Translations under genes and position numbers: made by a program
Assembly: GCA_002353885.1 (NCBI GenBank)
Contig: DEKO01000021.1
Span: 1 to 12,508 of the forward strand
Source of the DNA: Porphyromonadaceae bacterium UBA2720
GTDB taxonomy: Bacteria; Bacteroidota; Bacteroidia; Bacteroidales; Muribaculaceae
Reading direction: 5' to 3'
DNA length: 12,508 nt
Part shown: in pieces, positions 1 to 5,610 of the stretch
Numbering within the stretch: the stretch's first letter is position 1
Layout of the letters: every line of letters begins with the position of its first letter
The notes under the pieces: model-generated
Seen by the model: only the letters and a program-made list of their open reading frames with translations
Databases searched by the model: none
What the model was told of the DNA's origin: nothing

Positions 1-230
1 CGACACAGACCAAGCGCGTCTTGTGGCTGGGCGGCACGCCCTACAACGCCCCTGCCGCACTGGTCAAGGACTATGGCGAGAGCGGCTGGCAGTTGGTGCG
101 TATGCTGCGCGGCAACCTGGGCTCCATCACCCATGTGGTCGACACCGCCGGCGCAGTGCTCCAGGAGTTGAACTACTCGGCCTGGCTTCATTCGTTTTAT
201 CAAAGACGGAAATGGCAACCTGATTTATAG
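1..230 (+). pseudogene. RHS/YD-repeat protein, 3' fragment, truncated out of frame
   Basis: The frame is open from the window edge (first full codon at 3) to TAG at 228-230. It carries typical RHS core sequence: GTPYNAPAALVKD, then a variant of the RDHLGSITHVVD motif (RGNLGSITHVVDTAG), then LQELNYSAW. RHS proteins are large secreted or surface shell proteins that carry a variable C-terminal toxin. In intact relatives the core continues after SAW with a long conserved stretch (GRxR..., then LGRGYTGHEHL, then RLYDPxxGRFxxPDP). Here it breaks off at SAW and ends after a short unrelated tail (LHSFYQRRKWQPDL). The DNA turns AT-rich exactly at this point, about nucleotide 186. I read this as a recombination scar that truncates the gene. 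The 5' part lies outside the window. A sequencing frameshift is less likely, because the next conserved RHS motif reappears only 2.4 kb downstream. Confidence 0.8.
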
Positions 231-255
231 TGGTTTTAATTGGTTCGAAATGTGA
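184..255 (+). pseudogene. Probable 3' end of a lost RHS C-terminal toxin
   Basis: One frame away from the RHS fragment, codons from about 184 to the TGA at 253-255 read as a protein-like tail containing FIKDGNGNLIYSGFNW. The DNA here is AT-rich like the genes that follow and unlike the RHS core. The stop lies only 8 nt before the ATG of the next gene (264), the spacing expected between a toxin gene and its immunity gene. No start codon or upstream toxin sequence is present in this frame. I infer that a deletion fused RHS core codons to the last codons of a toxin domain, out of frame. The toxin family cannot be named from this tail alone. Confidence 0.4.
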
Positions 256-263
256 TATTAATC

Positions 264-785
264 ATGAATAGATTGTTCGTTTTTATGCTTCTATTTGTCG
301 TCTTTTGCTCGAAATCTGCAAATATGGACGACTTGCTGGCTCGATTTTTAGGGATAGATGATGTCGCTCAGGCCTATAGAGAATATCATGTCTTGCCTTA
401 CTACTTTGGTAATGAGAACTCAACCATCTACAGTATAGGGCAGGATACGCTTTCGATATGTGGAGATGTATATCAAGTGTCGGCCGAGAAAAATCTGAAT
501 TATATCATCATCAATGATATATTGGAGGACAACAGCAAATCAGGAATTGGCCGAATTGGCGACACCATACAGTTTAGTCCTAACAAATTGGTCATGTATT
601 TAGATGGGAACGCTTTCATTTGCAAAGAGAAGTCTCTTTCCCTTTGGTACACTGACAAATATAGCACAAGTCCCGACTTCATCAGATTCTATGAATCTCA
701 AACAACTTTAACCTCAGCAAATGCTGCGGTTAAAGTTGAGTTAATAGGGAAAATATTGGAAGAATTAGACTCTAGCAAACGATGA
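264..785 (+). CDS. Small exported protein of unknown family, candidate immunity protein (paralogue 1)
   Basis: 173 aa. I chose ATG 264 because it puts a clear signal peptide at the N-terminus (MNRLFVFMLLFVVFCSKSAN); the frame could also start at TTG 240. I do not recognise the family. The mature protein has a beta-rich pattern with IYSIGQDTLSICGDVYQV (55-72), YIIINDILED (80-89), RIGDTIQF (97-104) and a hydrophobic strand ending in FIC (118-120). The same IIxxDxI and IGDTI blocks recur in the gene at 1527-2567, whose N-terminal half it resembles. The gene sits directly behind an RHS fragment and a toxin-like tail, and overlaps the next gene by ATGA (782-785), so the two are probably translationally coupled. 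The context suggests a periplasmic immunity protein for a secreted RHS toxin; this is inference. An orphan exported effector is the alternative. AT-rich compared with the core genes. Confidence 0.75.
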   Translation: MNRLFVFMLLFVVFCSKSANMDDLLARFLGIDDVAQAYREYHVLPYYFGNENSTIYSIGQDTLSICGDVYQVSAEKNLNYIIINDILEDNSKSGIGRIGDTIQFSPNKLVMYLDGNAFICKEKSLSLWYTDKYSTSPDFIRFYESQTTLTSANAAVKVELIGKILEELDSSKR

Positions 786-1438
786 AAACAAGAATACTTC
801 TCCTGATTATTTTAGTTGTAACCATACAGGTTGCTTACGGTAGGACTGTAAGCTCTATTGATGACAGTGAGTGGATGAATAAATTGTTTTATGAAATGTT
901 CGGCTTTTCGCCACATTGCTATCGTTTCTCGGACAGCTCTGCCAGAAATATTGCCATCAGTTTTAAGTCACCTGACGAACTTGTGGTTGAGAATATGCCA
1001 GACCCAAGTGACAGACATCTCAGATTTGTGGAGACCTATAAATTTCATGTAGACAATTCTAATGCGTGTAGACAAACTAAGAAGATTGTCGTAGACCGAT
1101 TAGTCTCCTCCAATTGCAATCGCGGGACGTCTGCCTCTTGTCAATTACCACCATACTCCACTGTGCCGCCCAAAACATGCGGTGAAGTGCTTCATGTTTT
1201 AGAAGGTGACACAATCGTGCTTTTACATAATCTTCGTTTTTTGTCGATAGGAAACATGATTTATGACTCGTCAGACAAAGACTATGGGGCGTGGGTGAAT
1301 AACAAAAAATTGTGTGAGATTGTTCCGAGGGAACAAATCGTTGGGCACATTCGGCGCGGCTTGTCCAGCGTCAAATTTCAGTATGAGCTGGAAGATTATC
1401 TCTATCTAATTCGCAAAATCATGGCTCTGTACAAATAA
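782..1438 (+). CDS. Exported protein of unknown family, candidate immunity protein (paralogue 2)
   Basis: 218 aa, with an N-terminal signal peptide (MKTRILLLIILVVTIQVAYG). The ATG lies inside the stop of the preceding gene (ATGA). I do not recognise the family. Visible blocks are YRFSDSSARNIAISF (47-61), DELVVENMPDP (65-75), RFVETYKFHV (81-90), KIVVDRLVSS (101-110), EGDTIVLL (141-148) and SIGNMIY (155-161) followed by NNKKLC (173-178). These align in order with residues 190-325 of the gene at 1527-2567 (FYFSDC, IKVENSPT, FIDYYSIRV, IIYVIDSIISS, SIGDTIY, DRLC). It holds several cysteines, which could form disulfides in the periplasm. Placed between two relatives in an RHS-associated island, it is best read as part of an immunity-gene array, without direct proof. 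No membrane anchor is visible besides the signal peptide. Confidence 0.75.
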   Translation: MKTRILLLIILVVTIQVAYGRTVSSIDDSEWMNKLFYEMFGFSPHCYRFSDSSARNIAISFKSPDELVVENMPDPSDRHLRFVETYKFHVDNSNACRQTKKIVVDRLVSSNCNRGTSASCQLPPYSTVPPKTCGEVLHVLEGDTIVLLHNLRFLSIGNMIYDSSDKDYGAWVNNKKLCEIVPREQIVGHIRRGLSSVKFQYELEDYLYLIRKIMALYK

Positions 1439-1526
1439 TTGAGCAAATTTCCTACTGCTGTAATTGTTTCAGCTTTGTCAGATTAATCTATGATGGAAAA
1501 TCCTTTCCTTACTTGACACTACCACA

Positions 1527-2567
1527 ATGATGCGCACAAATCAATGTTTCCGGGAATTTACATGTGTCATCACACTACATCTCATAGTCGTGAACATGAT
1601 TATTGCAAGCGAGAGCTTTGGGATTAGTCGGATGCTCCCTTATGAGTACGTTTTCAACAAATACGGCTCTGCTGAGCCGCAGTGTGTGCTTGAGTTCTAT
1701 GGCGACTGCCTTGTTGCTTACAGCAAAGGTGTACAGACATTTTATGATGTCAGTGTTAGCCAACATCAACAAATCATTGTTGTTGACCGTATCATTGGTT
1801 GCCGTGAGGCGTGGACTCATCATTTCATCGACATGGATTTTCAGATGTTGCAATCGGCACCTAATAGCCTTTTCTCTATAGGAGATACAATCAGATTTGA
1901 TCAACATGGTGAGACACTGTGGTGCAATCACCGCTTTTACTGCTCAGTCGTGGGAAAACTGAGTGAGTACGCAAATGAAAGGGATTGGCAGATAACGCAA
2001 AGTATGATGATCAGCAATAAAGGAAAGAAATATGATTTCCGTCCAGAAGACCCAGGCCGGATGATGTACAAGTTTAATGGAATCAATAAACTGTATGTGC
2101 CTTTCTATTTTTCTGACTGCAATGAACGCCGCTTAAAACTCACATTCCTATCAGAGCATACAATTAAAGTCGAAAATTCACCAACCCAAAAGCGTGAATT
2201 GGCTTTCATTGACTATTATAGTATTCGCGTTTTGCCTGTTAAAGATATTGCAAATAGAATTCGCTCGAATATGGGTGGACTAGCCATCCAACCAGAGAGA
2301 TGTGATAAGCCTATCATCTATGTTATTGACTCTATTATCTCGTCAGACCGAAAGTCTCCTTTGCATGGCATACAGACTGAACCGTTTTTAATAGATGGGA
2401 AGTTTGATAATCAGAGCAATGTTATGCCACAATTGTCCATTGGAGACACCATTTACACTTTTGTTAATGAAGATAGACTTTGCGTCAATGGCATTTTGTT
2501 CAAACGCAGTCCTGGATATATTGATTGCCTTTTTAATTATGAAGAAAGAAATAAGTTTGGTTACTAA
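1527..2567 (+). CDS. Exported two-lobe protein of unknown family, candidate immunity protein (paralogue 3, fusion-like)
   Basis: 346 aa. ATG 1527 and ATG 1530 are equally possible starts. The N-terminus has a hydrophobic segment (FTCVITLHLIVVNMIIAS, 11-28), probably a signal peptide or anchor. The protein contains the family motif set twice. The first lobe has IIVVDRIIG (83-91), SIGDTIRF (117-124) and LWCNHRFYC (131-139). The second has FYFSDCNERRLKLTF (193-207), IKVENSPT (213-220), FIDYYSIRV (227-235), IIYVIDSIISS (263-273), SIGDTIY (304-310) and DRLCVNGILF (316-325). The first lobe resembles the gene at 264-785 and the second resembles the gene at 782-1438, so this gene looks like a fusion or the ancestor of the split pair. 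It lies 88 nt after the previous gene and may have its own promoter, though none is obvious. Function is unknown; immunity to a secreted RHS toxin is inferred from position. Confidence 0.72.
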   Translation: MMRTNQCFREFTCVITLHLIVVNMIIASESFGISRMLPYEYVFNKYGSAEPQCVLEFYGDCLVAYSKGVQTFYDVSVSQHQQIIVVDRIIGCREAWTHHFIDMDFQMLQSAPNSLFSIGDTIRFDQHGETLWCNHRFYCSVVGKLSEYANERDWQITQSMMISNKGKKYDFRPEDPGRMMYKFNGINKLYVPFYFSDCNERRLKLTFLSEHTIKVENSPTQKRELAFIDYYSIRVLPVKDIANRIRSNMGGLAIQPERCDKPIIYVIDSIISSDRKSPLHGIQTEPFLIDGKFDNQSNVMPQLSIGDTIYTFVNEDRLCVNGILFKRSPGYIDCLFNYEERNKFGY

Positions 2568-2586
2568 CAACCTGACGGACATTAAA

Positions 2587-2655
2587 CCATACGGCCCCGA
2601 CGCTCAGCCCGAACTGCTACTGGGCCGCGGCTACACCGGCCACGAGCACCTGCCG
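2587..2655 (+). pseudogene. RHS core fragment (LGRGYTGHEHL)
   Basis: The codons read YGPDAQPELLLGRG and then YTGHEHLP, the conserved RHS core block that normally follows shortly after the ...LxYxAWG motif and precedes FGLxNMNARLYDP. The DNA becomes GC-rich again exactly here. Conservation stops after HEHLP, and the following codons (RLRRVHLCRG) are not RHS. No start codon belongs to this block; the frame enters from unrelated sequence. It is either the continuation of the RHS gene interrupted at about 186, or a displaced-tip remnant of a second RHS copy. In another frame, 2669-2704 reads YIFVEDLPMDVD, possibly a further coding scrap that I cannot place. Confidence 0.75.
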
Positions 2656-2752
2656 AGGCTGAGGCGGGTACATCTTTGTCGAGGACCTGCCCATGGATGT
2701 GGACAGATGTTCACAAAATCCTATACCTACGATAAAAATCTAGTGGCTTCGG

Positions 2753-2783
2753 TTGCCTATTCGAAAGATAATGGCTACATTTG
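2753..2783 (+). promoter_or_regulatory. Bacteroidota-type promoter candidate
   Basis: TTG at 2753-2755 lies 20 nt upstream of TACATTTG (2776-2783), matching the Bacteroidota housekeeping sigma pattern (TTG, 19-21 nt, TAnnTTTG). Transcription would start near 2790, inside the palindrome at 2786-2806, about 350 nt before lptC. It could drive the lptC operon with a long leader or a small RNA. Only sequence match supports it. Confidence 0.45.
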
Positions 2784-2785
2784 CA

Positions 2786-2806
2786 CCGAGATTTGGATAA
2801 TCTCGG
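2786..2806. repeat. Perfect 8-bp inverted repeat, part of a direct-repeat pair
   Basis: CCGAGATT (2786-2793) and AATCTCGG (2799-2806) are perfect arms around the loop TGGAT. The internal string GAGATTTGGATAA recurs at 2855-2867, there without the closing arm. The second copy is preceded by TTGGCACGAGATTTGG (2848-2863), which also occurs at 10936-10951. Confidence 0.6.
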
Positions 2807-2910
2807 CTGCACTCGGCAAAGCTCGAGCGAGCTCGGCTCTGCGCTCGTTGGCACGAGATTTGGATAACCACGAAGTGTCCGCGAAAGAACGAATGTATTA
2901 TGTTTTTGGC

Positions 2911-2961
2911 GGTCTTTGGTGGCTTTTGGTGGCTTTTGGTGGTGAATATTTTCCACCAAAA
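2911..2961. repeat. 10-bp tandem repeat running into a 9-bp hairpin
   Basis: Three 10-bp units of GGCTTTTGGT type lie at 2911-2940 (first unit GGTCTTTGGT). The last unit forms the left arm of a perfect hairpin: TTTTGGTGG (2934-2942) and CCACCAAAA (2953-2961), with a 10-nt loop. A weaker AGCGAG...CTCGCT hairpin follows at 2971-2997. Confidence 0.6.
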
Positions 2962-3061
2962 ATGCGATTAAGCGAGAGCCATGCGAGCTGGCTCGCTGAT
3001 GGCCGAGCGTGAGCATTTTATCTAAAGCCGACAAATCTCAACATAGTGCAAGTTGAGCGTA

Positions 3062-3096
3062 AAACAAAATGAGAACCAAAGTTTTTCATTTTGTTT
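3062..3096. repeat. Strong 11-bp inverted repeat (possible terminator or leader hairpin)
   Basis: AAACAAAATGA (3062-3072) pairs perfectly with TCATTTTGTTT (3086-3096). The 13-nt loop holds AAC/GTT, which can extend the stem. The arms are A/T-rich and no clean T run follows, so I leave it as a hairpin of unknown role. It could end transcripts from the RHS island or be part of the lptC leader. Confidence 0.5.
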
Positions 3097-3110
3097 GCCT
3101 AAACGCCGCC

Positions 3111-3157
3111 TAATCAAATTATTGTCATAGAACAATTCACAATGCACAATTTGATTA
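3111..3157 (+). promoter_or_regulatory. Inverted repeat enclosing the lptC start codon
   Basis: TAATCAAATT (3111-3120) is a perfect reverse complement of AATTTGATTA (3148-3157). The loop contains the lptC ATG at 3142-3144, so the folded RNA would place the start codon in a hairpin. A second small stem (ATTGT 3121-3125 with ACAAT 3132-3136) fits inside. Codons 3-6 of lptC form the right arm. A role in translation control is inference. Confidence 0.4.
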
Positions 3158-3714
3158 AACTCATAATTTCCATTGCACTCGCCCCCTTGCTCCTGGCTGG
3201 ATGCAAGGACGGGGAGCTCAAGAGCGTGGTCAGCCACGCCACCGACCCCGAGCGGGTGCCCACCATGGCCACCAACGACGTGCAGACCATCATCAGTGAC
3301 GACGGGCACACACGCTACCGCATCACCACCGACCGATGGCTCATGTTTGAGGAAGCCAAGGATCCGCACTGGATATTCCCACAGGGTGTCAAAGCCGAGG
3401 AGCTGGACTCGGCCTACGCCGTGATCACCACCATCGAGTGCGACTCGGCCTACTACGACAAGCACCGCCAGCTGTGGGACCTCAACGGACAGGTGAGCAT
3501 CACCAACAGCGACGGCGATGTCATACTCACCGACCAGCTCTTCTGGAACCAGGCCGACCACAAACTCTACAGCGACGCGTTCATCCACGTCGAGAAGCAG
3601 GGACGAGTCATCGAGGGATATGGCTACCAGAGCAACGAGAAGTTCACAACCTACACCCTGCGCCGCGTCGAGGCCATCTTCCCCATCGACGAGAGCCGCA
3701 TGCCGCACCCTTGA
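3142..3714 (+). CDS. lptC: LPS export ABC transporter periplasmic protein LptC
   Basis: 190 aa. LptC bridges the inner-membrane LptBFG transporter and periplasmic LptA, handing lipopolysaccharide across the periplasm. The N-terminus is a lipoprotein signal with a lipobox ending LLLAGC (Cys21), as is usual for Bacteroidota LptC. Downstream come an OstA-like region with YRITTDRWLMF (about 52-62), FPQGVKAEEL (71-80), a block IECDSAYYDKHRQLWDLNGQV (about 91-111) and LFWNQADHKLYSDAFIHV (about 125-142), the repeated beta pattern of the family. ATG 3142 is the only standard start after the in-frame TAA at 3100. That ATG lies inside the interspersed 13-mer CACAATGCACAAT (3138-3150). In Bacteroidales lptC commonly sits next to the CorC-type gene, as here apart from an inserted gene. 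Identification is strong, although LptC sequences diverge greatly. Confidence 0.85.
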   Translation: MHNLIKLIISIALAPLLLAGCKDGELKSVVSHATDPERVPTMATNDVQTIISDDGHTRYRITTDRWLMFEEAKDPHWIFPQGVKAEELDSAYAVITTIECDSAYYDKHRQLWDLNGQVSITNSDGDVILTDQLFWNQADHKLYSDAFIHVEKQGRVIEGYGYQSNEKFTTYTLRRVEAIFPIDESRMPHP

Positions 3715-3719
3715 TTTTC

Positions 3720-3751
3720 AATGTATAATTAATAATGTAGAATGTATAATT
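3720..3751. repeat. Short direct repeats after lptC
   Basis: AATGTATAATT occurs at 3720-3730 and 3741-3751. Between them lies AATGTAGAATG (3734-3744), which also forms the end of ribF (7373-7383). This is low-complexity Bacteroidales intergenic sequence flanking the four-helix-bundle gene on its left. Confidence 0.6.
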
Positions 3752-3763
3752 CGTATAGATTTA

Positions 3764-4135
3764 GTGAAGACATTTGATGAAAACATAATTGTTCAGAAAA
3801 GCTTGAATTTTGCGATACGATGCGTAAAGCTATATAAATGCTTGTGCGAACGACATGAATTCGTCATGTCCAAACAACTCTTACGCAGTGGCACCAGCAT
3901 TGGTGCCAATGTTCGCGAAGCTTCATTTGCATACACAAAGGCAGACTTCACTCACAAAATGAGTATTGCCCTCAAAGAAGCAGGTGAGACAAGATACTGG
4001 TTTGAATTGCTGTATGCCACAGACTATATTACGGACAAAGAAAGCCAAAGTCTATTAGCTGATTGCGATGAGATTTTGAAAATCTTGAGCAAAATCATCA
4101 TCTCCTCAAAGGACAATCAGAATAACAACAAGTAG
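3764..4135 (+). CDS. Four helix bundle protein (23S rRNA-intervening-sequence protein family)
   Basis: 123 aa from GTG 3764. No ATG is available in this frame upstream of the conserved region; GTG gives the usual family length and the usual beginning (FDENIIVQKSLNFAIRCVKLYK). The hallmark motif LLRSGTSIGANVREA lies at 39-53, followed by DFTHKMSIALKEAGETRYWFELL (61-83) and a C-terminal helix DCDEILKILSKII (100-112). The family folds as a four-helix bundle. It was first noted in insertions within 23S rRNA genes and is now found free-standing in many Bacteroidota; the biochemical role is not established. The gene is AT-rich and flanked by low-complexity repeats, unlike lptC and the CorC gene on either side, so it looks like cargo inserted into that pair. 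Confidence 0.88.
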   Translation: MKTFDENIIVQKSLNFAIRCVKLYKCLCERHEFVMSKQLLRSGTSIGANVREASFAYTKADFTHKMSIALKEAGETRYWFELLYATDYITDKESQSLLADCDEILKILSKIIISSKDNQNNNK

Positions 4136-4137
4136 CC

Positions 4138-4180
4138 TCATTATTCATTTCTCATTATTCATTTTTCATTTTTCATTATA
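4138..4180. repeat. Tandem TCATTATTCATTTTT-type repeat
   Basis: The whole gap between the four-helix-bundle stop and the next ATG is built of imperfect units of TCATT, ATTCATT and TTTTCATT. Such tracts are common between Bacteroidales genes. Here the tract runs directly into the start codon at 4181, leaving no room for a normal ribosome binding site. Confidence 0.65.
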
Positions 4181-5455
4181 ATGTCCCCACTGATCATAGT
4201 GCTGATTTCGATTGCCCTGTCGGGGTTCTTCTCGGGCATGGAGATTGCCTTCGTGTCGTCGAGCAAGGTCAGGGCTGAGATGGACATTGCGCGCGGAGGC
4301 ATCATCAACCGCGCCATCAATGTCTTCTACTCGCACCGCGACATGTTCATCTCCACACTGCTCGTGGGCAACAACATCGTCAACGTGGTCTACAGCATCG
4401 CCATGGCAAAGCTGCTGACCCAGCCGCTGAAGCCGCTGGTGGGAGGCAACGACTTCGTTGAGCTCCTGCTCATCACCGTCATCTCCACCATCATCATCCT
4501 GCTCACCGGCGAGTTTCTGCCCAAGGCAGTGTTCCGCATCAACCCCAACTACTCGTTGCGCACCTTCTCGCTGCCCTTGTTCATGTGCTACTGCCTGCTC
4601 TATCCCATCTCGCGGTTCACACAACTGCTCTCGGCATGGCTCATGCGACTGCTGGGCATCAAGGTCAAGAACGAGAGGCTGGGACTGATCACCGTCGACG
4701 AGCTAGACGCCTACCTCCAAGAGAACATCGACAAGCACGAGGACGAGAACAAGGAGGTGGAGCACGAGGTCAAGCTGTTTGAGAATGCGCTCGACTTCAG
4801 CGACACACGCCTGCGCGACTGCATGGTGCCACGCAACGAGATGGTCGCTGTTGACATCACCGACACCACACGTGACCAACTCGTGAGCCTCTTCAGCCAG
4901 TCGGGACTGAGCAAGATTGTCGTTTACCGCGACGAAATCGACCAAGTCATCGGATTCATACAGGTGAGCGAACTCTTTGTCCCCGAGGTCGACTGGAAGA
5001 CGCGCATCAAGCCCGTCCTGTTTGCACCCGAGACCCTGTTGGCACGCAAGATGATGCAAAACCTGCTCGACAAGAAGCGCTCGATGGCCATCGTCCTTGA
5101 TGAGTTCGGCGGAACAAGCGGCATGGTCACACTCGAGGACCTGGTCGAGGAAATCTTCGGCGAAATCGAGGACGAGCACGACCGCAACCGACTCACTGCA
5201 CGGCAGATCGATGACCACACCTACGAACTGAGCGGGCGCATGGAAATCGAGGAAATCAACGAACGTTTCCACCTCGACCTGCCCGAGAGCGACGACTACC
5301 AGACCATTGCCGGATACCTGCTGCACCTGCAGGAGGCAATACCCGCAGTGGGCGAGCGCATCGAGACCGAGCCCTACGACTTCGAGGTCGTCCGCAAGAC
5401 AGCGGCACGCATCGAGCTCGTCCGCCTCACCGTCAAAGACAACATGAAGGGGTAA
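4181..5455 (+). CDS. CNNM/CorC-family (DUF21, CBS, CorC_HlyC) membrane protein
   Basis: 424 aa, full length for the family. Residues 1-165 form the DUF21 (CNNM) membrane domain: several hydrophobic segments, with GFFSGMEIAFVSSSKVR (15-31), LLVGNNIVNVVYSI (60-73) and TGEFLPKA (109-116). A CBS pair follows: MVPRNEMVAVD (215-225) begins the first and the second includes MAIVLDEFGGTSGMVTLEDL (302-321). The linker EEIFGEIEDEHD (323-334) and the C-terminal CorC_HlyC domain (about 338-420) complete it. Relatives are annotated as hemolysin or gliding-motility (GldE-like) proteins, and some mediate Mg2+/Co2+ efflux or resistance. A hemolysin role is not supported. The CBS domains would sense adenine nucleotides in the cytoplasm. 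ATG 4181 directly follows a TCATT repeat tract. The downstream gene is 155 nt away, so this is probably the last gene of its operon with lptC. Confidence 0.93.
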   Translation: MSPLIIVLISIALSGFFSGMEIAFVSSSKVRAEMDIARGGIINRAINVFYSHRDMFISTLLVGNNIVNVVYSIAMAKLLTQPLKPLVGGNDFVELLLITVISTIIILLTGEFLPKAVFRINPNYSLRTFSLPLFMCYCLLYPISRFTQLLSAWLMRLLGIKVKNERLGLITVDELDAYLQENIDKHEDENKEVEHEVKLFENALDFSDTRLRDCMVPRNEMVAVDITDTTRDQLVSLFSQSGLSKIVVYRDEIDQVIGFIQVSELFVPEVDWKTRIKPVLFAPETLLARKMMQNLLDKKRSMAIVLDEFGGTSGMVTLEDLVEEIFGEIEDEHDRNRLTARQIDDHTYELSGRMEIEEINERFHLDLPESDDYQTIAGYLLHLQEAIPAVGERIETEPYDFEVVRKTAARIELVRLTVKDNMKG

Positions 5456-5480
5456 GACGGAAAGGGTAAGGGTTGGTGGT

Positions 5481-5571
5481 TGTAGGGACGCGGCGTGCCG
5501 CGTGAACGTCCACCATCATGTGACGTCTTAACTCCTTTAACTCCTTAACTCCATTAACTACTGACAAGAAG
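5481..5571. repeat. Intergenic repeat cluster: TGTAGGGACG palindrome and TTAACTCC octamers
   Basis: TGTAGGGACG (5481-5490) leads into a palindrome ACGCGGC (5488-5494)/GCCGCGT (5497-5503). CCACCATCATGTGACG (5510-5525) follows; it recurs with one change at 9669-9684. Then come four octamers, TTAACTCC at 5528-5535, 5537-5544 and 5545-5552 and TTAACTAC at 5554-5561, and TGACAAGAAG at 5562-5571. The last 18 bp are repeated exactly before pssA (8520-8537). No promoter consensus is seen. Confidence 0.65.
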
Positions 5572-5610
5572 GAAGCTTTAGAAAGTTACTTAAAAACTAA
5601 GAACTAAAAT

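Larger units (their letters stand above)
2656..3141. other. Gene-free stretch rich in inverted repeats between the RHS island and lptC
   Basis: No convincing gene on either strand. Frames that stay open here are not backed by any recognisable motif and span obvious repeats. The stretch holds one promoter-like site (2753-2783), the palindrome at 2786-2806, a direct repeat GAGATTTGGATAA (2788-2800 and 2855-2867), a GAGC/GCTC-rich segment (2821-2846), a 10-bp tandem repeat (2911-2940), and hairpins at 2934-2961, 2971-2997 and 3062-3096. This density of symmetrical elements is typical of recombination-prone intergenic DNA. It may also form a structured leader for lptC. Confidence 0.6.

Noticed and set aside
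1575..1931. 118-aa open frame on the minus strand
   Set aside because: Lies wholly inside the exported-protein gene at 1527-2567, which has a signal-like N-terminus and paralogous motifs; no own support.
2911..2940. Possible CRISPR or large satellite array
   Set aside because: Only three contiguous 10-bp units with no spacers; a simple tandem repeat.
2395..3012. 205-aa open frame through the RHS remnant
   Set aside because: It starts inside the preceding gene in another frame; only the RHS block at 2587-2655 has meaning, and the rest crosses repeats and hairpins.
3022..3708. 228-aa open frame on the minus strand
   Set aside because: It is the antisense shadow of lptC in GC-rich DNA, shows no domain motifs, and lptC on the other strand is well supported.
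3518..3763. N-terminal extension of the four-helix-bundle gene
   Set aside because: It overlaps the end of lptC in another frame and exceeds family length; GTG 3764 fits better.
4703..5326. 207-aa open frame on the minus strand
   Set aside because: Antisense to the CBS/CorC domains of a clear gene; low-complexity Val/Leu/Asp-rich translation.
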